From Labilithrix sp. (GTDB lineage: Bacteria > Myxococcota_A > Polyangia > Polyangiales > Polyangiaceae): a stretch of 53,479 nt of DNA. Both the position numbers and the translations under genes were made by a program. Below the pieces are notes generated by a model that was not told the origin of the DNA, did no database searches, and saw nothing but the letters and a program-made list of their open reading frames with translations. Shown piece by piece: positions 17,658 to 26,916 of the stretch (positions are counted from its first letter, which is position 1; each line of letters starts with the position of its first letter). The DNA is taken from the NCBI GenBank assembly GCA_019637175.1, contig JAHBWD010000060.1:1-53479 (forward strand). Reading direction: 5' to 3'.

Positions 17658-18671
17658 TCACCGGCAGCGATCGGGCGTCCCTGCGGACATCTGCTCGCAG
17701 CCGGCGGGGCAAGGCTCGAACGTCGAGGTCATGCGCCCGTTCGCGTCGAGCCGGCAGCGATAGAGGTGCGACGCGCCGGGCGCGCCGCGCGGGATGCCGA
17801 GGCCCTCGCCGCAGTAGAAGCCCGTCGCCCAGCTCGCGAGCGAGGCGCAAGGGTTCGCCGGCGGATCGCCCACAGGCGGCGCGGGCGGCGACGGCGGGGG
17901 CTCGGGCGCGGGCTCGACGTCACCCTCGACCTCGAGCGCGGCGCGCTCCGCGGCGTCGAGGCCGGCGATGAAGACGGGCACCGCGAGGCGCCCTCTCGGC
18001 AGCGTCGCTTCCTTCTCCTTCAGCGCGGCGGCGGCCTTCACGCCGATGTAGCGGTAGTGCCACGGCTCGTGGATGTACCCGTCGTTGAGCGTCCTGTCGT
18101 CGTTCGGGTACGAGAGCGCGAAGCCGTGCTCGTGCGCGTGCGCGCGGAGCCACGTGTCGGCGGCGCCGCCCGGCGTGATGAACGTCGTCGACGACGACGC
18201 GAGCGCGATGTCGCAGACGGTGCCGAGCTGGTGCTCGGAGTGACCCGCGTGCGCCGCGAACGTGTTCGCCTGCTCGCAGCCGTTCGTCGAGGCGTAGCTC
18301 GCGAAGAGCGAGCACTGCGTCGAGAACGATCGATAGCCGGAGAGGCAGACGAGGTTGACGCCTGCCGGCTTCGCCGCGTCGGCCATCGCCATGAAGTGCG
18401 CGGCCGCCGACGGGCGCATCGACTGCTCGCGCGGCTGACGATAGGCCGGCGGCAGCACGGTCGTCTGCGGCGCCCAGTCCGAGCGGAGCGCCTTCGTCCG
18501 GTTCACCGGCGTCAGCAGCGGATCGCCGTTCAGCGTTCCGCTCCGGCATTCGGTCGAGCAGAGCGCGTCTTCGGTCGAGCCCGTCGGTTCTTCTTCGGCG
18601 GCCGAGCAGGCGCCGAGCAGCGAGAGAAGAGAGACGAAGAGGGGAAAAGAGCGGCGGTTGAAGGGCAGCAT
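17658..18671 (-). CDS. VanY/DacB-type D-alanyl-D-alanine carboxypeptidase lipoprotein
   Basis: The protein has 337 residues with a lipoprotein signal (LLGAC, Cys22). The M15 zinc peptidase core is complete: SGYRS (111-115), GHSEHQLGTVCDI with His147 and Asp154 as metal ligands, and EPWHYRY with catalytic Glu202 and ligand His205. These enzymes trim the terminal D-Ala of peptidoglycan stems. A Pro-rich linker (about 255-275) precedes a Cys-rich tail (about 280-337; CASLASWATGFYCG and CRLDANGRMTS) that may be a small binding module. With the TerB-like protein and the M23 peptidase downstream it forms a short wall-remodelling cluster. Confidence 0.88.
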   Translation of the reverse strand: MLPFNRRSFPLFVSLLSLLGACSAAEEEPTGSTEDALCSTECRSGTLNGDPLLTPVNRTKALRSDWAPQTTVLPPAYRQPREQSMRPSAAAHFMAMADAAKPAGVNLVCLSGYRSFSTQCSLFASYASTNGCEQANTFAAHAGHSEHQLGTVCDIALASSSTTFITPGGAADTWLRAHAHEHGFALSYPNDDRTLNDGYIHEPWHYRYIGVKAAAALKEKEATLPRGRLAVPVFIAGLDAAERAALEVEGDVEPAPEPPPSPPAPPVGDPPANPCASLASWATGFYCGEGLGIPRGAPGASHLYRCRLDANGRMTSTFEPCPAGCEQMSAGTPDRCR

Positions 18672-18767
18672 GCCCTTGCCTACCGCAACCTACATGCCAC
18701 CGGCGCGCGCGGATTTTTTCGAAGGATTCGAGGGGCCGCGCGCGATCCGTGGGGGCCGCGCGGAACG

Positions 18768-20675
18768 TCAGCGATCGGGCGGCGGCGCGCTCGAGCGCGA
18801 GACGGCGACGTCTTCGGCGAGCCCCGCGAGCAGATCGATGAGGCGCGGCGCGAGCTCGCGCGCGAGCAGCTCCTCGACGGCGTCGGCGCTGTCGCACGCG
18901 AGCGCCTGCGCCGCGATCGCCTCGGCCTCCGCGACGGTCAGGCGCCGGAGCGCCTCCTTGATCTCGGGGATCGCGGCGGCCTCCATCGAGAGATCGCGCA
19001 GGCCGAGCCCGAGGAGGAGCGAAGCGGCGAGCGGATCGGACGCCATCGCCCCGCAGAGCGAGACCGGGATCCCTCGGTTCTTGCCCGCGTCGGCGACGAA
19101 CTTGATGAGGCGCAGGATGGCCGGATCGAACGGCGAGGCCTGCGCGGCGAGCGACTGGCTCGCGCGATCGATCGCGAGCGCGTACTGCACGAGATCGTTG
19201 GTGCCGAGGCTGAAGAACTCGGCCTCGCCGGCGAAGACGTCGGCCATCACCGCCGCGGCGGGCACCTCGACCATCATGCCGAGCGGGATGTGCTCCTCGA
19301 ACGCGTGGCCGCGCGCGCGCACTTGCTCGATCGCCTGATGCAGGAGACGCCGCACCTCGCGCATCTCGTGCACGCTCGCCACCATCGGCACCATGATGCG
19401 GATGTCGCCGTGCGCGCTCGCGCGCACCATCGCGCGGAGCTGCGTGAGGAAGACCTCGGGCTCCTTGAGCGCGAGGCGCACCGCGCGGAGACCGAGCGCG
19501 GGGTTCATCTCCGCGGGGAGCTGGAACGTGCTCGCGAACTTGTCGCCGCCGATGTCGAACGTGCGCAGCGTGACGGGCGAGGGGCTCACCGCCTCGACGA
19601 TCGCGCGATAGACCTCGTATTGCTCGTCTTCGCCCGGCTGCGTCGTGCGGTCGATGTAGAGAAACTCGGTGCGATAGAGGCCGATGCCCTGCGCCCCGTG
19701 ATCGACCGCGAGGATCGCCTCGGCGGGGAGCTCGACGTTGGCCTTGAGCTGCACGGAGACGCCGTCGGCGGTGACGCAGGGCTTGTGGCGCGCCGAGAGG
19801 AGCCGCCGGGCGAACGCGAGGTGCTGCTCCGATCGCTGCCGCGCGTCGCGGATCGATTGATCCGTCGGGTGCACGTAGACCTGGCCGGTGAGCCCGTCGA
19901 CGACGAGCGTGTCGCCCGTGCGGATCTTCTCGAGCGCGTCGGCGACGCCGACGACCGCGGGGATCTCGAGCGCGCGCGCCATGATCGACGTGTGGCTCGT
20001 GCGCGTTCCGACGCAGGTCACGAAGGCGAGCGCCGGCTCGCGCACCATGCTCGCGGTGTCGGCGGGGGAGAGATCGCGCGCGACGACGATCATCGGCTCG
20101 TCGAGGCGCACCGCGTGGGGGCTCTCTTCGCCGACGAGCGCGCGGAGGAGCCGATCGCACACGAACTCGATGTCGTGGCGGCGCTCGACGATGTACGCGT
20201 CGCGGTCGGTCGCGCCCTTGGGGCCGAAGAGCGCGACGATCTCCTCGCTCGCCTCGGAGACGGCCCACTCGGCGCACTTCTTGTCTTTCCGGATCTTCTG
20301 ATCGATGCGCTCGTGGAGCGTGGGATCCTCGAGCATCATCTGGTAGGCCGTGAGGATCGCCGCGGCCTCGCGCATCGCCTTCGGCATCCTCGCGTCGACG
20401 TCTTGGAGCGTCTTCTTCGCGGTCTGCACCGCGGCGGTCACGCGCTCGAGCTCCTGCGGAATCTGTGCAGTATGCACATGACGCCGCACGAACGAAGCGC
20501 GCAGATCGCCGAGCACGAGCGCCGGGCCGACGGCGACGCCGGGCGAGCCCGCGATGCCCTTCAGCGTGATCGCCTCGGGGACGTCGAGGTCGAAGGTGCT
20601 CGGCGGCACCGACGGCGGCGCCACCGGCACCGCCCCTTCGGGGCCTTTGGGCGGGGGGCTCCGGCGATCGGTCAT
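18768..20675 (-). CDS. ptsI: Phosphoenolpyruvate-protein phosphotransferase (PTS Enzyme I)
   Basis: The 635-residue enzyme transfers phosphate from PEP to HPr. The phosphorylated histidine is His228 in TRTSHTSIMARALEIP. The C-terminal PEP-binding barrel carries the family signature EFFSLGTNDLVQYALAIDR (about residues 480-500). A Pro-rich extension of about 35 residues precedes the normal N-terminus; no GAF domain is present, so it is an ordinary Enzyme I rather than the PtsP form. The ATG at 20675 shares one base with the HPr stop (TGATG). It is the last gene of the rpoN-ptsI operon. No sugar-specific EIIB/EIIC genes are seen, which suggests a regulatory phosphorelay. Confidence 0.93.
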   Translation of the reverse strand: MTDRRSPPPKGPEGAVPVAPPSVPPSTFDLDVPEAITLKGIAGSPGVAVGPALVLGDLRASFVRRHVHTAQIPQELERVTAAVQTAKKTLQDVDARMPKAMREAAAILTAYQMMLEDPTLHERIDQKIRKDKKCAEWAVSEASEEIVALFGPKGATDRDAYIVERRHDIEFVCDRLLRALVGEESPHAVRLDEPMIVVARDLSPADTASMVREPALAFVTCVGTRTSHTSIMARALEIPAVVGVADALEKIRTGDTLVVDGLTGQVYVHPTDQSIRDARQRSEQHLAFARRLLSARHKPCVTADGVSVQLKANVELPAEAILAVDHGAQGIGLYRTEFLYIDRTTQPGEDEQYEVYRAIVEAVSPSPVTLRTFDIGGDKFASTFQLPAEMNPALGLRAVRLALKEPEVFLTQLRAMVRASAHGDIRIMVPMVASVHEMREVRRLLHQAIEQVRARGHAFEEHIPLGMMVEVPAAAVMADVFAGEAEFFSLGTNDLVQYALAIDRASQSLAAQASPFDPAILRLIKFVADAGKNRGIPVSLCGAMASDPLAASLLLGLGLRDLSMEAAAIPEIKEALRRLTVAEAEAIAAQALACDSADAVEELLARELAPRLIDLLAGLAEDVAVSRSSAPPPDR

Positions 20676-20962
20676 CAGCTCGGCTCCCCGAACCGGCTCG
20701 CGATCAGCTCGCCGATCGACGCCACGCACACCTCGGCCTCCGCGCCGACCGCCGTGACCTCGATCACGGTGCCCTTCGATCCGCACAGCAAGAGCACGCC
20801 CATCACGCTCTTGGCGTTGGCGGTCTGGCCCTCGTGGGTCAGATGGACCTCGCACGGGAACTTGGATGCCAGCTGCACGAGCTTCGTCGCGGCGCGCGCG
20901 TGAAGCCCGAGATCGTTGACGATCGTGAAGCGCGCCGAGACCTTCTCGCTCGCCTGGCTCAT
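20675..20962 (-). CDS. ptsH: Phosphocarrier protein HPr
   Basis: The 95-residue protein has both regulatory sites of HPr: His21 in GLHARAA, phosphorylated by Enzyme I, and Ser52 in NAKSVMGVLLL, the target of HPr kinase. The presence of hprK two genes upstream fits that second site. The start overlaps the rapZ stop (ATGA) and the stop overlaps the ptsI start. The length is slightly above the usual 85-90 residues, with a short N-terminal extension. Confidence 0.95.
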   Translation of the reverse strand: MSQASEKVSARFTIVNDLGLHARAATKLVQLASKFPCEVHLTHEGQTANAKSVMGVLLLCGSKGTVIEVTAVGAEAEVCVASIGELIASRFGEPS

Positions 20963-22011
20963 CGCCCGCCTCGCTTCGGGGGCGCCGAGGGGGCCGGCGG
21001 GAACACGCTGTCTTGGAGCGTCTTCTTGGGCGGCGAACCGTCTTTCCGCCCGACGTCGCGATGCACGACCGCGATCTCGATCTCGTGCGCGGCCTCGGAG
21101 GCGCTGATGTCGGGCCGCGACGCGCGATCGCGGAGCAGGCCTCCGAGCGCGGCGCCGACGTGCTCGGCGAGCACGACGGAGCGGTGCATGCCGCCGGTGC
21201 AGCCGAAGGCGATCGTGAGGTAGCTCTTTCCCTCGCGCTCGTACTTGGGCACGACGTACCCGAGGAGCGCGAGGGTCTTCTCGAGCAGCTCCGCGGTCTC
21301 GGGCAGCGCCATCACGTAGTCGCGCACGCGCGGATCGGTCCCCGGCAGGCGCTTGAGCTCCGGAACGAAGTACGGGTTCTTCAAGAAGCGCGCGTCGAAG
21401 ACGAGATCGGCGTCGACGGGCGCGCCGTACTTGAAGCCGAACGAGACGACGCGCACCGTCATGCGCTCCGCGGTGCCCGACGCCGGGCCGAAGAGGCCCA
21501 GCACGGCGCGGCGCAGCTCGTGCACCGAGAGGCTCGTCGTGTCGATGACGCGCGTCGCGCGTGCGCGCAGGCCCGAGAGACGCTCGCGCTCGAGCGCGAC
21601 GCCTTCGAGCACGGACGACGCGTGGCCGAGCGTGCCCGATCGCGCGAGCGTGTGCGGACGCCGCGTCTCGCTGAACCTTCGGAGGATCGTCTCGTCGGAG
21701 GCGTCGAGGAAGAGCACGTGCAGATCGCGGCGCGTCTCGTCTTCGAGCTGCGAGAGGACGCTGCCCACCTTGTCGAGGAAGGTGCGAACGCGCACGTCGA
21801 TCCCCAGCGCGACGCGGTTGATGCCGCCCTTCTCGCAGAGCGCGACGGCGTCGGGCGCGAGCGCGGTGGGCAGGTTGTCGATGCAGAAGAAGCCGAGATC
21901 TTCGATCGCGTGGAGCGCGGTCGTTCGCCCGGCGCCGGAGAGGCCGGTGACCACGACCACGACGGGCTTCTTGCCCGCGGCCATCATCGCGGAGGGAGGC
22001 GACGTGGCCAT
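20959..22011 (-). CDS. rapZ: RapZ-type nucleotide-binding RNase adapter
   Basis: The protein has 350 residues. The N-terminal P-loop is TGLSGAGRTTA (22-32), followed by the family block EDLGFFCIDNLP. The C-terminal domain has VFDARFLKNPYF, the PELKRLPGTDP region and GCTGGMHRSVVLAEHVG, all hallmarks of the RapZ/YvcJ family. In E. coli RapZ guides RNase E to a small RNA controlling amino-sugar synthesis; its role in myxobacteria is unknown. The P-loop lysine is replaced by Arg, as in many distant members. A tail of about 30 residues follows the usual end. The start shares one base with the hprK stop; the stop overlaps ptsH. Confidence 0.93.
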   Translation of the reverse strand: MATSPPSAMMAAGKKPVVVVVTGLSGAGRTTALHAIEDLGFFCIDNLPTALAPDAVALCEKGGINRVALGIDVRVRTFLDKVGSVLSQLEDETRRDLHVLFLDASDETILRRFSETRRPHTLARSGTLGHASSVLEGVALERERLSGLRARATRVIDTTSLSVHELRRAVLGLFGPASGTAERMTVRVVSFGFKYGAPVDADLVFDARFLKNPYFVPELKRLPGTDPRVRDYVMALPETAELLEKTLALLGYVVPKYEREGKSYLTIAFGCTGGMHRSVVLAEHVGAALGGLLRDRASRPDISASEAAHEIEIAVVHRDVGRKDGSPPKKTLQDSVFPPAPSAPPKRGGR

Positions 22012-23219
22012 CAGTCGCCTCCCTTCGGGCGCACGGCGGGGATCCAGGCGGAGCTCTCGCCGGAGCGCTCGTAGCTCGGGCGCGCGGCGGGCTGCTGTCG
22101 CTCCGAGTCGTTCCACACCGGGTTCGGCTCGGGCCGCGCGATGCTGCTGTTCGGCGGGGGAGGCGCGGACTCGTGCGACGAGAGCGGACGCACCGGCGCG
22201 CTGATGACGCTCTCCGGCTGATCCTCGATCGCGACGTCCGGCGTGAGGCCCGCGTTCTCTTCGAGGCGAGAGAGCAGCTCGCGCGCGCTGTGCTTGCCCG
22301 CGCGGCGCAAGAGCTCGTTGCGCGCCGCCATCTCGAGCATCGCGCCCATGTCGCGCCCGGGGCGCACGGGCACGGTCACGCACCGGATCGGCGTGCTCAG
22401 GATGGTGAAGTACTTGTCGTCGACGCCCAGGCGATCGTATTCGCTCTTTTCGTCCCACTCTTCGAGCTGCACCACGATGTCGATGCGCTTGCGGTCGCGC
22501 ACCGCCGTCACGCCGAAGAGATCCTTGATGTTGAGCACGCCGAGGCCGCGGACCTCCACGTGATGGCGGAGCATGTCGGCGGGCGCGCCGAAGACCATGC
22601 CGGGCGGCCGCCACTCGCAGCGCACGACGTCGTCGGCCACGAGGCGGTGCCCGCGGAGCACGAGCTCGACGGCGCACTCGCTCTTGCCGATGCCGCTCTT
22701 GCCGACGAGCAGGAGGCCGATGCCGAAGACGTCGACGAGCACGCCGTGCAGCGACGAGGTCGGCGCGAGCTTCTCGTCGAGCGTCGCGTGCAGCACGTTG
22801 ATGGTGCGGCTCGACCGCGCGGCGCTCATGAAGAGCGGCGTGCCCGTCGCCTCGGCGGCCTGCACGATCGCCCTCGGCGCCTCGTCGCGCCGCGTGACGA
22901 CGACGCAGGAGAGCCCGAGAGAGAAGAAGCCGCGCGCGGCCTGGCCGCGGGCCTCCGCCGTGAGCGTGTCGAGGTACGAGAGCTCCGTCTCGCCGAGCAC
23001 CTGCACGCGCGTCGGGACGACGCCGTAGTAGTGCCCCGCGAGCGCGAGCCCGCTCTTCTGCACGCGAGGATGGCGGATGGGCCTGCCGAGCCCGGCCTCG
23101 CCGGCGAGGCGCGTGAGCTCGGTGGCGAGACGCGCGTCGGTGACGAGGTCGCCGACCGACACCTCGGCCATCGGCGGTGGGCTCGACGGCCCAGCCGCGG
23201 TCTTTTCGCCGCTCGTCAC
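22011..23219 (-). CDS. hprK: HPr kinase/phosphorylase
   Basis: The 402-residue protein phosphorylates and dephosphorylates HPr at its serine. It shows the N-terminal sensor domain, then LHGVLVDVFGIG (His158), the P-loop GKSGIGKS (173-180), the acidic pair in RLVADDVV, and the signature EVRGLGVLNIKDLFG (222-236). A low-complexity Ser/Pro-rich C-terminal extension of about 75 residues is unusual for the family (normally about 310-330 residues). The start is GTG at 23219, overlapping the ptsN stop (GTGA); Met17 is an alternative start. Confidence 0.93.
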   Translation of the reverse strand: MTSGEKTAAGPSSPPPMAEVSVGDLVTDARLATELTRLAGEAGLGRPIRHPRVQKSGLALAGHYYGVVPTRVQVLGETELSYLDTLTAEARGQAARGFFSLGLSCVVVTRRDEAPRAIVQAAEATGTPLFMSAARSSRTINVLHATLDEKLAPTSSLHGVLVDVFGIGLLLVGKSGIGKSECAVELVLRGHRLVADDVVRCEWRPPGMVFGAPADMLRHHVEVRGLGVLNIKDLFGVTAVRDRKRIDIVVQLEEWDEKSEYDRLGVDDKYFTILSTPIRCVTVPVRPGRDMGAMLEMAARNELLRRAGKHSARELLSRLEENAGLTPDVAIEDQPESVISAPVRPLSSHESAPPPPNSSIARPEPNPVWNDSERQQPAARPSYERSGESSAWIPAVRPKGGD

Positions 23220-23695
23220 GGTCCCCCCTTCTTCTCCGTTTCCTCGCCGCTGATGAGCTCGAAGGCGCTCGACGGATCGCGGGCCCCGACGAGGCGCGTA
23301 CGGAAGTCTTTGCTGCGGAGGAGGCGCGAGACGCGGGCGAGCGTCTTCAGGTGCTCGCCCGTCGCGCGCTTCGGTCCGATGACGCCGAACAGGATCGAGA
23401 CCTTCGCGTCGTCGATCGCCTGGAACTCGACGCCGTTCGGGACGATGAGCAGCGCCGCCACCTGCTCGGTGAGCTGGGGCAGCGCGCCGTGGGGAATGGC
23501 GACCCCCTCGCCGATCCCGGTCGACTGAAGCGCCTCGCGCTCGAGCAAGACGCGCTCGATCTCCGAGGTCGTGACGCCGTCGTGCTCGCCGAACATCCGG
23601 GCGAGCATTCCGATCGCTCTCTCTTTGTCGAACTCGTTACCGCCGTCGCGCTCGATGCCGACGCGATTCGGAGACAGTAGATCCGTGAGCCGCAT
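23216..23695 (-). CDS. ptsN: PTS EIIA-Ntr-type regulatory protein
   Basis: The 159-residue protein has the EIIA-fructose/Ntr fold: MRLTDLLSPNRVGIE at the start, the phosphorylated His69 in GVAIPHGAL, then LLIVPNGVEFQAID and VSILFGVIGPKRATGEHLKTLARVSRLL. It would take phosphate from HPr and act as a regulator rather than a transporter part. The start at 23695 is chosen over an upstream ATG at 23761 because the family begins with M-x-L-x-D-L-L and the extension is low-complexity. It overlaps hprK by four bases and lies 62 bases after hpf. Confidence 0.93.
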   Translation of the reverse strand: MRLTDLLSPNRVGIERDGGNEFDKERAIGMLARMFGEHDGVTTSEIERVLLEREALQSTGIGEGVAIPHGALPQLTEQVAALLIVPNGVEFQAIDDAKVSILFGVIGPKRATGEHLKTLARVSRLLRSKDFRTRLVGARDPSSAFELISGEETEKKGGP

Positions 23696-23757
23696 GGTGG
23701 GGGTCCCCGTGGCGGGGCTTCCTCGCAAGGGAAGTGGCGAGCGGCCGCCCGCCGAAT

Positions 23758-24090
23758 TCACTCCTCGTCTTTGGGGAGGAGTCGATCCGATGCGCGTTCG
23801 GCGCCCTTCTTCTTGTGGGCGCCGTGCACGCCGCGGATCTGGCGTTCGAGCTTGTCGATGACCTTGTCGATCGACGCGTACATGTCCTCGGATTCTTCGT
23901 GCGCGTGGAAGTGCTCGCCCCCCGCGTGCATGTCCACTTCAGCCATGTGAATAGTCTTCTGGCAGCTCAGCGTCACCTGTCCGTGCAGGGGTTGTTTGAG
24001 GAACTTCTGCAGCTTGGCGACCTTCTCCGTCGCATATCCCTTGACGGCTTCCGTCGCATCCATCTGTCGGAAGGTGATCGAGATGTTCAT
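23758..24090 (-). CDS. hpf: Ribosome hibernation-promoting factor, short form (HPF/RaiA)
   Basis: The 110-residue protein begins MNISITFRQMDATEAVKGYA and continues with the beta-alpha-beta fold of HPF (KLQKFL, VTLSCQKTIHMAEVDMH, MYASIDKVIDKLERQIRGV). It lacks the C-terminal dimerization domain of long HPF. It would bind the 30S subunit in slow growth. A strong GGAGGAGG ribosome binding site lies about 10 bases upstream and decides the start. As in many proteobacteria it sits between rpoN and ptsN. The C-terminal tail is Lys/Glu-rich. Confidence 0.93.
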   Translation of the reverse strand: MNISITFRQMDATEAVKGYATEKVAKLQKFLKQPLHGQVTLSCQKTIHMAEVDMHAGGEHFHAHEESEDMYASIDKVIDKLERQIRGVHGAHKKKGAERASDRLLPKDEE

Positions 24091-24228
24091 CGGGTTCGTT
24101 CCTCCTCCGCTCTGCTCCACGTGCGGCACACGCGTCCCCGCCGAGCTGTTTCGAAGCGTAGCGCCGCCCGGGGCTCGGTTGCCATCAGGAACGCGCCCAG
24201 GCCGCCCGGCATTTCGTCGCACACCTGG

Positions 24229-24942
24229 TCACCGGTCGGCGACGGATCGGGTCGAGACGGGCTCGAGCAGCAGCCGGGCGATCTCGACCGACGCGGCGTC
24301 GTCACGCCGCACGGTGGCCGCCACCTGCGCCACGTATTCGCGGAGCGCCATGTGTGTCTCGTCGATGGATCGGCGGACGTGCGCGTCCGGCTCGTCCGCG
24401 TCGGCGGGCCCCGTGATGTGGAGGGCCTCGCCGTACGCCCGATGCATGCGCGTCAGCGTGGCGAGGAAGGCCGATCCGCCGAGCTCGTCGATGACGGGGC
24501 CGAGGCGGGCCTCCGTGACATGGTCCAGGCGTTGCTGGGATTCGTTCCACTCGTCCTTGAAGTCGAGGGTCAAGAACTGGAGCCCCTTGGGGAAGAGCGC
24601 CGCATAGAGCGCCCGCGCGTCGGCGATGAGGGGGTGGGCCCCGTCGGGCAGGCGCGTCCAGCCGAGCAGCCAGCTCTGGAACGCGCCCCACGCGTCGTCG
24701 AGCGCGCGATCGGCCGCGCGGGCCTTCGGATCGGCCGGCGAGCCGGACTTCTCGCGTGTCGCGATGTGCTTCTTCAGATCGTCGGTCGCCTCGAGCACGC
24801 GCCCGAGCGCCGCGAAGATCGCCGGCGGCACGTGGCTCGCGGTCTTCGCGGCGGCTTCGAGCTCGTCGACGAGCGTGAGCGTGCCCGCTTCACCGAGCGG
24901 CGGCAGCTGAATGAAGTCGTGACCGCGGAAGCTCTGGAGCAA
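24229..24942 (-). CDS. Conserved-looking helical protein of unknown function in the rpoN operon
   Basis: The protein has 237 residues and is predominantly helical, with acidic/Arg surface patterns and no signal peptide, membrane helix or Cys motif. I do not recognise a family. The only credible start is TTG at 24942, preceded by GGGGAAAGG; it lies in the same frame as rpoN, eight sense codons after the rpoN stop. It occupies the place between rpoN and hpf that is often empty or held by other small regulators. The steady codon bias supports it as a real gene. A link to the sigma-54 / PTS regulation of the operon is possible from position only. Confidence 0.7.
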   Translation of the reverse strand: MLQSFRGHDFIQLPPLGEAGTLTLVDELEAAAKTASHVPPAIFAALGRVLEATDDLKKHIATREKSGSPADPKARAADRALDDAWGAFQSWLLGWTRLPDGAHPLIADARALYAALFPKGLQFLTLDFKDEWNESQQRLDHVTEARLGPVIDELGGSAFLATLTRMHRAYGEALHITGPADADEPDAHVRRSIDETHMALREYVAQVAATVRRDDAASVEIARLLLEPVSTRSVADR

Positions 24943-24966
24943 GGCCTTTCCCCGGGCTCCAGGCGA

Positions 24967-26487
<1,521 letters not shown>

Positions 26488-26536
26488 TCGGCAGAATCCC
26501 GCTCAGAAAAGCTTACACGCCGGGGTCGGTCGCGGA

Positions 26537-26552
26537 AGCGAAAATCGGGCCA
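26537..26552 (-). promoter_or_regulatory. Candidate sigma-54 (-24/-12) promoter of rpoN
   Basis: On the minus strand this reads TGGCCCGATTTTCGCT. Compared with the consensus TGGCACG-N4-TTGC(A/T), only the A of GGCAC and the first T of TTGC... region differ, and the GG and GC pairs are 10 bases apart as required. Transcription would start near 26526, giving a leader of about 40 bases before the rpoN ATG. The function is inferred from the match and position. Confidence 0.5.
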
Positions 26553-26646
26553 GCGGGGAAAAATGCCTCGCGGCTCTCTCTTCTATAGAGGGGATGAAGA
26601 GAGAGAAGGATGAAGAGAGAGAGAAGAGGAGAGAAAGAGAGCGGGG

Positions 26647-26827
26647 GCGGCGTCGGGGAGCGGGAGGCCCTCCCGCCCGCTGGTCGCTGCCTCGTGACCT
26701 GTGAAGCGATCGCGGCGCCGCCCCCCCACTTCGTGGGGCCCCAGGCGGCGCCTGCTGGCGCCTTCCAACCGGGGGCGTGATCGCGGCTCCAGCGCGGGCG
26801 GGAGGACCTCCCGCTCCCCGACGCCGC
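26647..26827. repeat. Inverted repeat: two 34-bp arms, 113-bp spacer
   Basis: The arm at 26647-26680 and the arm at 26794-26827 are reverse complements at 33 of 34 positions; the single mismatch lies in the middle. Each arm is itself nearly palindromic (GCGGGAGG facing CCTCCCGC). The 113-bp spacer contains further short GC-rich palindromic stretches around a CACTTCGTGG loop. It may be a REP-like or non-autonomous mobile element, or a large transcriptional hairpin between the divergent genes. Confidence 0.8.
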
Positions 26828-26916
26828 TCTCGTCGCTCACGGCTCCGATCGGTCGAGAGCGCGGGGGGATGGGGGAGGGAGCCGCGCGGGGCTGAGCGAC
26901 GTGGTAGGGCATCGAG

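Larger units (their letters stand above)
26488..26916. other. Gene-free region between rpoN and the radical SAM gene
   Basis: About 430 bases with no credible gene separate the divergent rpoN and radical SAM genes. Near rpoN is the candidate sigma-54 promoter. At about 26586-26647 the plus strand is an almost pure purine tract containing two copies of GGATGAAGAGAGAG. A pair of long inverted arms follows at 26647-26827. Short open frames here (for example 26701-26895) are Arg/Ser/Pro-rich, lack ribosome binding sites and mirror the repeats, so none is annotated. Confidence 0.7.

Noticed and set aside
18700..18730. GC stem followed by TTTTTT on the plus strand as a terminator
   Set aside because: There is no plus-strand gene upstream of it, and the stem is poorly paired.
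17766..20903. A 1045-codon plus-strand open frame over ptsI and the VanY gene
   Set aside because: It runs antisense to clearly identified enzymes, and its translation is low-complexity and Arg-rich.
20959..22011. P-loop lysine replaced by arginine in RapZ as a sign of inactivity
   Set aside because: A GAGRT/S form is a known variant in distant RapZ family members, and the rest of the protein is intact.
22011..22677. Longer minus-strand frame extending rapZ upstream
   Set aside because: The extension is low-complexity and overlaps hprK fully; the ATG at 22011 coupled to the hprK stop is better.
26701..26895. A 64-codon plus-strand frame before the radical SAM gene as precursor peptide
   Set aside because: It is Arg/Ser/Pro-rich, has no leader-core pattern or ribosome binding site, and lies over the inverted repeat.
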